This document shows positions 31,238 to 38,737 of a stretch of DNA of 64,000 bases, piece by piece. Source of the stretch: Pseudonocardiales bacterium (GTDB lineage Bacteria > Actinomycetota > Actinomycetes > Mycobacteriales > QHCD01). Within the stretch, counting starts at the first letter, position 1. Each line of letters begins with the position of its first letter. The position numbers and the translations under genes are program-made. The stretch is from the NCBI GenBank assembly GCA_003244255.1, contig QHCD01000012.1, forward strand, positions 1 to 64,000. Direction: 5' to 3'. Under the pieces are notes generated by a model. The model was not told where the DNA came from. It did no database searches and worked only from the letters and a program-made list of their open reading frames with translations.

Positions 31238-31249
31238 TCCACTGTGGAC
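31123..31249. repeat. Cluster of GTCCACTGTGGAC palindromes at the parB-ddl junction
   Basis: The 13-bp palindrome GTCCACTGTGGAC occurs exactly at 31159-31171, 31186-31198 and 31237-31249, with a degenerate copy GTCCATAGTGGAT at 31123-31135. The first three lie in the last codons of parB, and the fourth spans the shared stop codons and the end of ddl. The half-sites contain the core of a DnaA box (GTCCAC). Function unknown. Confidence 0.75.
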
Positions 31250-32235
31250 ACTTGCTGCGAACGCCGGGCGGCATCGCGGAGCATTCGTGCCGTCAGGGCG
31301 CCGAGGTCAAGGCTGGCGGCGGCCACGGACATCGGCATCAGGCTGGTGTCTGTCAGGCCCGGCGAAACGTTCACCTCGAGGAACACCGGTGTGCCGTCCG
31401 GCGCCACGATGATGTCGACGCGCGACAGGTCGCGCAGGGCCAGCGTCTCGTGGGCACGCACGGCGGCGGCCATCAGCCGCTCCGTGGTGGTGGCGTCCAG
31501 CCGAGCCGGCGTGTGATACGTGGTCATGCCTTGCGTGTACCGCGCCGCGTAGTCGAAGACACCGTCGTTTGGCGCGATCTCGACGGCGGGCAGGGCACGT
31601 GGGCCGTCGCCGTCGTCGATCACCGTAACGGCGACCTCGATGCCGTCGATGTAGCGCTCGATGAGAACGGTGGACGCGTAGGCGAAGCAGCCGACCATGG
31701 CGGCCGGCAGGTCCTCGGCGTCGGCGACCCTGATGGCGCCGAGCGCCGATCCGCCCTGGGCCGGTTTGAGCATCAGCGGCAGGCCGATGCGCTCGACGAT
31801 GCGGTCCAGCACCGCCGCGGCGCCGAGCTCGCGGAACGTGGTGTCCGGCAGCGCAACCCAGTCGGCCGTGCCGATCCCGGCGGCCCGGCACAGCGCCTTC
31901 GCGGTCGGTTTGTCCCACGATATCCGGCTTGCGGCGGCGCTGGCGCCGACATAGGGGACGCCGGCGAGTTCCAGCACGCCGCGTAGCGCGCCGTCCTCGC
32001 CGGCCGCGCCGTGCAGGGCGATGAGCACGGCGGCTGGACGGTCGGCGTCGAGCCGGGCCAACAGAGTGTCGTCGGGGTCCAGCAGGGTCGCCTCGCAGCC
32101 GGCCGCGTGCAGGGCGGCGACGATGCGTCGGCCGGATCGCAGCGAGATGTCCCGCTCGTAGGACAGGCCACCGGCCAGCACCACCACCGGCCGGCCGGCC
32201 GCGGCCTCCGCGCCGGTCGCCGCGTACCCCGTCAC
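31234..32235 (-). CDS. D-alanine--D-alanine ligase family ATP-grasp protein
   Basis: Protein of 333 residues. The N-terminal domain has [15 protein letters not shown] and [20 protein letters not shown]; the ATP-grasp part shows [14 protein letters not shown], and the C-terminal [20 protein letters not shown] and GLTDTSLMP hold the Mg-binding Glu/Asn. These match Ddl, which makes the D-Ala-D-Ala dipeptide of the wall precursor. It is possibly a second Ddl, since actinomycetes often carry a main ddl elsewhere. GTG start 11 bp after the aminotransferase stop, so the two are one unit. The 3' end overlaps parB by four bases (CTAG). Confidence 0.88.
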   Translation of the reverse strand: MTGYAATGAEAAAGRPVVVLAGGLSYERDISLRSGRRIVAALHAAGCEATLLDPDDTLLARLDADRPAAVLIALHGAAGEDGALRGVLELAGVPYVGASAAASRISWDKPTAKALCRAAGIGTADWVALPDTTFRELGAAAVLDRIVERIGLPLMLKPAQGGSALGAIRVADAEDLPAAMVGCFAYASTVLIERYIDGIEVAVTVIDDGDGPRALPAVEIAPNDGVFDYAARYTQGMTTYHTPARLDATTTERLMAAAVRAHETLALRDLSRVDIIVAPDGTPVFLEVNVSPGLTDTSLMPMSVAAASLDLGALTARMLRDAARRSQQVSTVD

Positions 32236-32245
32236 GGTGTGGCCG

Positions 32246-33553
32246 TCACGGTATGGCCGGCCCGGGCACCTCGCCGCGGTGGGTCTGCCGGCCGTCTGAC
32301 CGTGCGGTGCCGGCGCGGTGGAAGGTCGCGGCGAGCTCACGCTCATCCTCGAGCACGGCGGCGAGGCGGCGGACACCCTCCCGGATCTCCGCCGGCGGCG
32401 GGAAGCAGTAGGCGAGCCGCATCGCATCGCGACCGGACCCGTCGGCGTAGAACCCGGTGCCGGGGACGTAGGCGACCCGCTGCCCGATCGCCCGGGGTTG
32501 CATGAGCTTCGTATCGACGCCGTCGGGGGCGGTGAGCCAGACGTAGAAGCCGCCGCCAGGCCGGGTCCACCGGCAGCCCCGCGGCATCAGCGCGTCAAGT
32601 GCGTCGAGCATCGCGTCGCGCCGCTCGCGGTAGGCCTCGCGGAACACCTTGATCTGCTCCTGCCAGGCCATCGCCTCGAGATAGCGCACGACGGCGAGCT
32701 GGGTCAGCGCCGGCGGGCAGAGGATCTGCGCCTCGGTGAGCAGCACCAGCTTCTCCCGGACGGCCGGCGGCGCCAGCACCCAGCCGACCCGAAGGCCGGC
32801 GGCGAACGTCTTCGAGAACGAGCCGAGGTAGGCGACGTTCCGTCCGCCCGCGAGGGAGTGCAGCGCCGGCAGCGGTTCGTGGTCGAATCCCAGCAGGCCG
32901 TACGGGTTGTCCTCGACGACGAGGACGCCGTAGCGCTGCGCAAGTTCCACGACTTCTTGCCGCCGGGACGCCGCCAGTGTCACGCCGGCGGGGTTGTGGA
33001 AATTCGGCACCGTGTAGAGCAGCTTCGCCCGGCGACCGGAAGCGGCCAGCCGGCCGAGCGCCTCCCGCAGCGCCTCGGGCTGCAGTCCGTTGTCGTCGAG
33101 CGGCACGTGTACGACGTCGGCCTGGGCGGCCGCGAAGGCGCCCAGCGCTCCCACGTACGTCGGGCCCTCGGCGATGACCACGTCGCCGGGATCGATGAAC
33201 AGCCGGGCCAGCAGGTCCAGTGCCTGCTGGGAGCCGACGGTCACCAGCACGTCGTCGGGCGTGCCGCGGACGCCCTCGACCGCCATCACGTCGCAGATCC
33301 GTTCGCGCAGGACGGGGTCGCCCTGGCCGCTGCCGTACTGCAGTGCCTGCGCGCCGTGCTCGGCGATGAGTTCGCCCACGATGGCGGCCACCTCGTCCAG
33401 TGGCAGCGCGGACACGTACGGCGCGCCGCCGGCGAGCGACACGACCTCGGGTCGGTTGGCGACCGCGAAGAGAGCCCGGATCTCCGAGACGATGAGTCCC
33501 CGCGCGCGCCCGGCGTACAGATCGACGTAGGGGTCGAGGCTGTCGCCGCTCAC
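32246..33553 (-). CDS. PLP-dependent aminotransferase, class I/II fold
   Basis: Protein of 435 residues related to 2-aminoadipate/aromatic aminotransferases. The cofactor lysine is in LGSFSKTFAAGLRVGW; other landmarks are YGSGQGDPVLRERIC, VVEDNPYGLL and LLYTVPNFHNPAG. It lacks the GntR-type DNA-binding domain of MocR regulators, so it should be an enzyme. The substrate cannot be fixed from the sequence. It is upstream of the ddl-like gene on the same strand and divergent from the GNAT gene. The combination may serve D-amino acid or amino-acid precursor supply, which is speculation. Confidence 0.88.
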   Translation of the reverse strand: MSGDSLDPYVDLYAGRARGLIVSEIRALFAVANRPEVVSLAGGAPYVSALPLDEVAAIVGELIAEHGAQALQYGSGQGDPVLRERICDVMAVEGVRGTPDDVLVTVGSQQALDLLARLFIDPGDVVIAEGPTYVGALGAFAAAQADVVHVPLDDNGLQPEALREALGRLAASGRRAKLLYTVPNFHNPAGVTLAASRRQEVVELAQRYGVLVVEDNPYGLLGFDHEPLPALHSLAGGRNVAYLGSFSKTFAAGLRVGWVLAPPAVREKLVLLTEAQILCPPALTQLAVVRYLEAMAWQEQIKVFREAYRERRDAMLDALDALMPRGCRWTRPGGGFYVWLTAPDGVDTKLMQPRAIGQRVAYVPGTGFYADGSGRDAMRLAYCFPPPAEIREGVRRLAAVLEDERELAATFHRAGTARSDGRQTHRGEVPGPAIP

Positions 33554-33675
33554 GCAGCGAAAGTCTACCCATCAGCAACTGGCGGGGCGGAACGTGCCGG
33601 GCGGCCTGGCATCGATTGCCGTCGTAGCATCGATTCCAACTATGGGCCGCGGCAGCGGTGGGCAGGGGGTGTGGT

Positions 33676-34290
33676 GTGGCGCGGCGGCTGGCCAGCATCA
33701 CCCTGGACAACCTTGACGAGCTGCCGCACCGGTGCCGCCGGTGTGTGTTCTGGGAGCTCGAGCCGGCGAGCCGGGAGCGGACCGTTGGTGCCGACGCTTC
33801 GGTTGCCAAGGAGGCGTGGATCTCCGCAGTCCTGCTCGAATGGGGCAGTTGCGGGCGGATCGTTTACGTCGACGGCGTCGGCGCGGGTTACGTGCTCTAC
33901 GCGCCGCCCGGGTACGTCCCGCGGTCGGTCGCGTTTCCGTCCAGCCCGGTCAGCCCGGACGCGGTCTTGCTGATGACGGCGCTGATCCGGCCGGAGTTCG
34001 CCGGCGGCGGGCTCGGTCGGGTGCTGGTGCAGACGGTGGCGAAGGACCTGATCGAGCGCGGCGTCAGGGCGATCGAGGCCTTTGGTGACACGCGCTGGTC
34101 CGGGCCCAGTTGCGTGCTGCCGACCGATTACCTGCGCGCGGTCGGCTTCAAGACGGTGCGCCCGCACCAGCGGTTTCCGCGACTGCGCCTGGAGCTAAAG
34201 AACACGGTGTCCTGGCGGGAGGACGTGGAGTCGGCGCTGGAGCGGCTGCTCGCCGGCATGACGCCGGATGTAGCGCTGCGCCCGGCGTGA
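33676..34290 (+). CDS. GNAT family N-acetyltransferase
   Basis: Protein of 204 residues. The acetyl-CoA site is seen in ALIRPEFAGGGLGRVLVQTV, a good GNAT motif A, followed by AFGDTRWSGPSCVLPTDYL and VGFKTVRPHQRFPRLRLEL. The N-terminus has a CRRCVFWELEP segment with a cysteine pair common to this subgroup. Chosen start is GTG 33676, which has CAGGGGG upstream. In mycobacteria a protein of this type (Rv3916c) lies between parB and cwlM. Substrate unknown. Confidence 0.85.
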   Translation: MARRLASITLDNLDELPHRCRRCVFWELEPASRERTVGADASVAKEAWISAVLLEWGSCGRIVYVDGVGAGYVLYAPPGYVPRSVAFPSSPVSPDAVLLMTALIRPEFAGGGLGRVLVQTVAKDLIERGVRAIEAFGDTRWSGPSCVLPTDYLRAVGFKTVRPHQRFPRLRLELKNTVSWREDVESALERLLAGMTPDVALRPA

Positions 34291-34306
34291 CGGCGGGCAT
34301 CGGCGA

Positions 34307-34474
34307 CTAGTGGTCTGTCTGGGATATGACCTGGTGGCGCCTGTGGCGCCCAGGCGGCGCCTCGCCGCGTTGTCGTCGTCGGCCATAGCCACGGCTATGA
34401 CCTCCTCCTCCGCCTTGCGATGCATCCCCCTGGATCACCACATCCGCCGCCGCATATCCCAGACAGACCACTAG
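34307..34474. mobile_element. 168-bp element with perfect 22-bp terminal inverted repeats (MITE-like)
   Basis: CTAGTGGTCTGTCTGGGATATG (first 20 bases and two more) at 34307-34328 is repeated exactly in inverted form at 34453-34474. The centre holds a second hairpin, CATAGCC/GGCTATG at 34384-34399, and several GGCGCC palindromes, but no coding capacity. This is the design of a non-autonomous miniature element. The right end supplies the TAG stop of cwlM through its outermost CTAG. A very large bidirectional terminator between convergent genes is the alternative. No transposase that could mobilise it is in the window. Confidence 0.7.
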
Positions 34475-35598
34475 CAGATCACCCGGTAGGTGCCGGTGGG
34501 TGGGTCGACGTCGGCGGGCAGGTAGAGCCGCTGCACGGCCACGAGCACGGCCTCGGCCAGCAGGTCGCGGAAGCCGGGGTCGGCGAGCCGGCGGCGGTCG
34601 CCGTCGTGGGAGAGATAGCCGGCCTCCAGCCGGATCGCGGGCATCCGCGTCAGCCGGAGCAGCTCCCATGTCTTCGCGTGGGTGCGGCCGTCGGTGAGCC
34701 CGCTGCGGGCGACCACCTCGCGCTGTACCAACCCGGCGAGCTGCTCGCCGACCGTCGACGTGACGCCGTTTCCGGTCCCGAAGTGGTAGGTGGACGCGCC
34801 CTCGGCTCGCGGTGAGGGCGCGTGATCGACGTGCAGGGAGATCAGCAGATCGGCACCGATGGCGTTGGCGAACCGCGCGCGGTCGCCGTCGGCGGGATTG
34901 TTGTGCAGCCCGCGGGTGAGTTCGGCGGTGACGCCGGCCGCGGCGAGCCGGCCCTGCAGCCGGTTGGCGAGATCCCAGGTCAGCACCGCCTCGATGAGCG
35001 ACTCGGCGCGGTGGCCGGTGTCGCCGCCGCCGTGGCCGGGGTCGACGACGACGCGCTTGCCCAGCAGCTGCGGTCCCGCGGTCGCAAGCGCTGTGGTCTC
35101 TCGCAGCAGCTGCGGCCGGCCGCCGGTGACCTTGCGGCCCAGCTGGCGCAGCGCACGCATCGTTGCCGGGCCACAGGTGCCGTCGTCGGCGAGGCCGTAG
35201 TCGCGCTGGAAGCCGCGCAGGGCCAGCTCGGTCTGCCGGCCGAACACGCCGTCGGCCCGGCCGGCGTCGTAGCCGAGTTCGAGCAGCCGAGTCTGCAGAG
35301 CGCCCACGTCGTCGCCCACCGCGGCGTGGCCGGCGGAGTAGCCGAGCACCCGATCTCCGAGCTGCCAGCGCGCAGCGGTCAGCGCCCGGTAGGTCTCCTG
35401 TCCGACCAGCCCGTCGACCGTGAGTCCACGCTGCTGCTGGAAGGTGCGCACCGCGAGCTCGCAGCTGCCGTCGTAGCAGTCGCCCGGGCTGCTGGTATCG
35501 GCCCTGTCGCTGGGGTAGCGGAGCAGTCCGAGCGCGACCAGGGCGGCGCGGACGTCGGCAACGGCGGGCCCGGCGTCACCCTGACCGAACGGCTGCAT
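34471..35598 (-). CDS. cwlM: CwlM-like N-acetylmuramoyl-L-alanine amidase domain protein
   Basis: Protein of 375 residues without a signal peptide. Two peptidoglycan-binding domains (about 8-70 and 92-150) precede an Amidase_3 domain (about 185-365). Zinc ligands seem preserved: DPGHGG, the Glu in AESLIEAVLTW, and the His in LISLHVDH; the catalytic Glu is in IRLEAGYLSH. In mycobacteria CwlM is cytoplasmic, phosphorylated by PknB, and activates MurA rather than cutting the wall. Lack of a signal peptide and gene position next to trxA-trxB and murJ support that regulator role here. The stop codon lies inside the end of the adjoining inverted-repeat element. Confidence 0.9.
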   Translation of the reverse strand: MQPFGQGDAGPAVADVRAALVALGLLRYPSDRADTSSPGDCYDGSCELAVRTFQQQRGLTVDGLVGQETYRALTAARWQLGDRVLGYSAGHAAVGDDVGALQTRLLELGYDAGRADGVFGRQTELALRGFQRDYGLADDGTCGPATMRALRQLGRKVTGGRPQLLRETTALATAGPQLLGKRVVVDPGHGGGDTGHRAESLIEAVLTWDLANRLQGRLAAAGVTAELTRGLHNNPADGDRARFANAIGADLLISLHVDHAPSPRAEGASTYHFGTGNGVTSTVGEQLAGLVQREVVARSGLTDGRTHAKTWELLRLTRMPAIRLEAGYLSHDGDRRRLADPGFRDLLAEAVLVAVQRLYLPADVDPPTGTYRVIC

Positions 35599-35694
35599 GG
35601 CGATTGTGCGGTCGATGCCGGCAGCTGGCGGGCGGTGTCCGGATGTGGTTGCGGACGGGCGAGGTTCTCGCGCCGGGGCGCGTCGCCCGTCGGG

Positions 35695-36033
35695 TCACAG
35701 GAAGTCGGCCAGTTCTTGCAGCAGCGCCGCCTTCGGCTTGGCGCCGACGATCGACTTGACGACCTTGCCGCCGGAGAAGACCGCCATGGTCGGTATCGAC
35801 ATCACCTGATAGTCACGGGAGACCTGGGGATTCTCGTCGATGTTGAGCTTGGCGAGGGTCAGCTTCTCGGCGTGCTCGCTGGCGATCTCCTCCAGCACGG
35901 GGGCGACCATCTTGCACGGCGTGCACCATTCGGCCCAGAAGTCCACGATCACGGGCTTGTCACTCTGCAGGACGTCCGTGGCGAACGTGTCGTCGGTGAC
36001 GATCTTGGTGGCGTTGGCGGTGGGCTGGCCCAT
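35695..36033 (-). CDS. trxA: Thioredoxin
   Basis: Protein of 112 residues with the standard fold: VIVDFWAEWCTPCKMVAPVL holds the active site C37-T-P-C40. The usual bacterial active site is CGPC; CTPC is an accepted variant that may change the redox potential. The cis-proline is in IPTM. ATG at 36033 was picked because AAGGAGCACAC precedes it; upstream sequence is repetitive. It is the reduced partner of the thioredoxin reductase just upstream on the same strand. Confidence 0.95.
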   Translation of the reverse strand: MGQPTANATKIVTDDTFATDVLQSDKPVIVDFWAEWCTPCKMVAPVLEEIASEHAEKLTLAKLNIDENPQVSRDYQVMSIPTMAVFSGGKVVKSIVGAKPKAALLQELADFL

Positions 36034-36049
36034 GTGTGCTCCTTCGGGT

Positions 36050-36111
36050 GGTGGCGGTGTCTGACGGTGGCGGTGTCTGACGGTGGCGGTGTCTGACGGT
36101 GGCGGTGTGAC
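36050..36111. repeat. 16-bp tandem repeats between trxB and trxA
   Basis: GGTGGCGGTGTCTGAC is present three times in full (36050-36097) plus a shortened fourth copy. The array fills almost the whole gap between the two thioredoxin genes, right before the trxA ribosome site. It has no obvious coding role. Confidence 0.92.
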
Positions 36112-36116
36112 GGCGA

Positions 36117-37109
36117 TCAGCCGCCGGCCGCAGCGGTGGCGGGTTCGTCGGCAGCCGCGTGAGCGGCCAGCCAACGTTCGGCGTCGAGCGCCGCCGCACA
36201 TCCGGAACCGGCTGCGGTGATCGCCTGACGGTAGGTGTGGTCGACGACGTCGCCACTGGCGAAGACACCGTCGATGTTGGTACGGGTCGACGGCGAGTCG
36301 ACGCGGACGTATCCAGCGTCGTCGAGCTCGAGCTGGCCGCGGACCAGCTCGGTGCGCGGCTCGTGTCCGATCGCCACGAACATGCCATCGACGTCAAGCG
36401 TCGATTCCGCGCCGGTGACGAGGTCGCGCAGCCGCAGGCCGGTGACCGAGTCCGCACCCAGGACGTCGAGTACCTCACTGTTCCATACGAATGAGATCTT
36501 GTCGTTCGCGAACGCGCGCTCTTGCATGATCTTGCTGGCCCGCAGGGCATCCCGGCGATGGACGACGGTCACCGACGATGCAAATCGGGTCAGGAACGTC
36601 GCCTCCTCCATCGCGGAGTCGCCACCGCCGATGACGGCGATGTCGCGGTCGCGGAAGAAGAAGCCATCGCAGGTCGCGCAGGCCGACACGCCGTGCCCGA
36701 GCAGCCGGCCCTCGTTGGGCAGGCCGAGGTAGCGGTACGCGGATCCGGTGGCGACGACGACGGTGCGGGCGCGGTAGGTCTGACCTCCCGCGACGACGGT
36801 CTTGACCGCGTCCGACAGGTCCATCTCGGTCGCGTCGGCGGTGACCATCTGGGCGCCGAATCGTTCGGCCTGGGTGCGCATCTGTTCCATCAGCTCGGGG
36901 CCCATGACCGCCGCGGCGAAGCCGGGGAAGTTCTCCACCTCGGTGGTGGTCATCAGGGCGCCGCCGTACTGCGTGCCTTCGATCATCACCGGGGAGAGGT
37001 CGGCCCGCGCCGTGTAGAGGGCAGCTGTGTATCCCGCCGGGCCGGACCCGACGATGATGACGTTACGGACCGCGTCGGCCGCGTCGTGGCCTGCTTCCGC
37101 GCTGGTCAC
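36117..37109 (-). CDS. trxB: Thioredoxin-disulfide reductase
   Basis: FAD enzyme of 330 residues that uses NADPH to reduce thioredoxin. The FAD motif is [18 protein letters not shown], the redox pair is C144-A-T-C147 in ACATCDG, and the NADPH motif is [20 protein letters not shown]. The C-terminus has [23 protein letters not shown] at 37109 was chosen since GGTGAGG precedes it. A longer frame begins at 37148. Part of the trxB-trxA pair next to sigM, as in mycobacteria. Confidence 0.96.
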   Translation of the reverse strand: MTSAEAGHDAADAVRNVIIVGSGPAGYTAALYTARADLSPVMIEGTQYGGALMTTTEVENFPGFAAAVMGPELMEQMRTQAERFGAQMVTADATEMDLSDAVKTVVAGGQTYRARTVVVATGSAYRYLGLPNEGRLLGHGVSACATCDGFFFRDRDIAVIGGGDSAMEEATFLTRFASSVTVVHRRDALRASKIMQERAFANDKISFVWNSEVLDVLGADSVTGLRLRDLVTGAESTLDVDGMFVAIGHEPRTELVRGQLELDDAGYVRVDSPSTRTNIDGVFASGDVVDHTYRQAITAAGSGCAAALDAERWLAAHAAADEPATAAAGG

Positions 37110-37139
37110 GCAGTACCTCACCTTTCCTGCCGGCTGCCC

Positions 37140-37175
37140 GGGGGACAACCCGTTGCCTTGTCAGGGGGGACAACC
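37140..37175. promoter_or_regulatory. Direct repeats of GGGGGACAACC upstream of trxB
   Basis: GGGGGACAACC at 37140-37150 and again at 37165-37175 lie 31-66 bases before the trxB start. Read on the gene's strand they are two GGTTGTCCCCC boxes spaced 25 bases apart, about two and a half turns of the helix. They could bind a regulator of the thioredoxin genes. No known site is recognised. Confidence 0.4.
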
Positions 37176-37210
37176 GATCCTACGGTTCCCCCATTCCGGC
37201 GCGCGGACGG

Positions 37211-38065
37211 TCAGGACGAGCCGCGAACCGTCAGCCGGGCCAGCGGTCTGCTCGGCGCCTCGGAGCAGGTGGCGGGCACCACATAGGCATCCACCATGCC
37301 CGGCGTCGCGCTCCGGAACGCGATCACGTAGGCGGCCACCGGGTTCGGGCCGCTGCCGAAGGTGATCCGGCGCACCGCGATCGGGGTGTGGCCCGCACCG
37401 AGCAGCCCGCTCGCGCAGGCCGCGATACCGGGCGAGACACCGTTCGTCGTCAGGTTGCCGGACAGGATGCTCGGGAGCAGCTGCTTCAGCGCGGTCGAGT
37501 CGCGCACGGCCGGCAGCTCGACGCCGGTGTGCGGGGTCAGCGTGCCTCGCGGCTTGGACGAGTGGAGTGTCAGCCCCGGCAGGTGGGCGGCGGGCTGCTT
37601 CGCGACCGGGTTCGGGCCGTTGCCACCCGACAACGCGACGATGCCGGCGACCACGCCGCCGGCGACGATGACGGCCGCTGCCGCAGCCGCGGACAGGGCC
37701 CGAAATCGGTGCGCCCGCCGCCGGCGTGCGTCGTCGAGGCTCACCACCGGAGCAGCACCGCTCGACGGCATCCGCCCGATCTGGATCCACTCGGTCTCGC
37801 GGGCCTGGCTCTCCGCCCGAAGCGCCGCGGTCAGCCGGTCGGCGACGGCGTCGGGCAGGTCCGGCGCGGGCAGGCCGGCCAGCCGGCGACGCAGATCGGC
37901 GTAGGCGTGCAGCGTGGGCTGGCAGCGGGCACAGGAATCGGTGTGCCGGCGCATCGCGGCGGCGATCTGGGGTGCGTAGAGTTCGGCGTCGAGGGCCGCG
38001 AGCGTCTCGACGGTCGGGTGTCCGCCGGCATCGACGACGGGGTCGAACCCGTCGTCGAGGGTCAT
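37211..38065 (-). CDS. Membrane anti-sigma factor for SigM (zinc-type N-terminus)
   Basis: Protein of 284 residues. The N-terminal part has H-x3-C-x2-C (HTDSCARC), typical of zinc-binding anti-sigma domains, with a preceding His/Asp-rich start. A transmembrane helix is at about 125-148, followed by an extracellular part of 135 residues, with two cysteines in ACASGLL and PATCSEA. It is directly downstream of sigM with a 23-bp gap, which supports that it holds SigM at the membrane. The equivalent in mycobacteria is RsmA/RsmM. The signal it senses is unknown. Confidence 0.87.
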   Translation of the reverse strand: MTLDDGFDPVVDAGGHPTVETLAALDAELYAPQIAAAMRRHTDSCARCQPTLHAYADLRRRLAGLPAPDLPDAVADRLTAALRAESQARETEWIQIGRMPSSGAAPVVSLDDARRRRAHRFRALSAAAAAAVIVAGGVVAGIVALSGGNGPNPVAKQPAAHLPGLTLHSSKPRGTLTPHTGVELPAVRDSTALKQLLPSILSGNLTTNGVSPGIAACASGLLGAGHTPIAVRRITFGSGPNPVAAYVIAFRSATPGMVDAYVVPATCSEAPSRPLARLTVRGSS

Positions 38066-38088
38066 CGCGCCTCCCCAATCCGTGCCAT

Positions 38089-38676
38089 CTACGGTGCGAC
38101 GGCCGTAGAGCCGTCGGAGTTCCGCAGCTGGCCGAGAAGAATCGCGAGCCGGGCCCGACCGCGGGCGCAGCGGCTCTTGATGGTGCCCTCGGCGACGCCG
38201 AGGGTCGCGGCGCTCTCGGCAACGGAGTAGCCCTGGATGTCGACCAGGACGATGGCCGCGCGCTGCTCGGGGGGCAGTTCGGCCAGTGCGGCCGTCACCG
38301 CCAGCGCCGTGTCCCGCTCCCCCATCTCGTCCCGCGCGTCGGCGGGCTCACCGGGACCCTCGTCGGCCAGGGCGACGGTCGGGCGCGCCCTGCGCCGACG
38401 AATCCGGTCCAGGCAGGCGTTGACGACGATGCGGTGCAGCCAAGTGGTCACCGCCGATTCGGCCCGGAACGACCCGGCCGCACGGAACGCGGAGATCAGG
38501 GCGTCCTGCAGTGCATCGGCCGCGTCGTCTGGATCGCGCATGGTGCGCAGGGCGACCGCCCACAGTCGGTCCCGGTGCCGCTTTACCAGGGTCTCGAAGG
38601 CGTAGGCGTCGCCGGCGACGTGCGCTCGCAGGAGTTCGGCGTCGGTCGGCTCGTGGCCGTCGTCACCGATGCTCAC
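38089..38676 (-). CDS. sigM: ECF RNA polymerase sigma factor SigM
   Basis: Protein of 195 residues with region 2 (LVKRHRDRLWAVALRT, DPDDAADALQDALISAFR and WLHRIVVNACLDRIRRRR) and region 4 (LPPEQRAAIVLVDIQGYSV, LGVAEGTIKSRCARGRARL). Two domains with a short linker, as in other ECF factors. GTG start. Genes around (murJ, DUF6049, trxB, trxA, cwlM) match the mycobacterial sigM neighbourhood. SigM in mycobacteria responds to late-growth and surface signals; targets here are not known. Confidence 0.93.
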   Translation of the reverse strand: MSIGDDGHEPTDAELLRAHVAGDAYAFETLVKRHRDRLWAVALRTMRDPDDAADALQDALISAFRAAGSFRAESAVTTWLHRIVVNACLDRIRRRRARPTVALADEGPGEPADARDEMGERDTALAVTAALAELPPEQRAAIVLVDIQGYSVAESAATLGVAEGTIKSRCARGRARLAILLGQLRNSDGSTAVAP

Positions 38677-38737
38677 GACGGTTCACGATAGTCCGACCCG
38701 CTGCCCGGCGGGCCCGAGCCGGCCGGGCCGGCGGTGC

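Noticed and set aside
32318-33973. 551-codon plus-strand frame opposite the aminotransferase
   Set aside because: Antisense composition; conflicts with a well-supported PLP enzyme and the GNAT gene.
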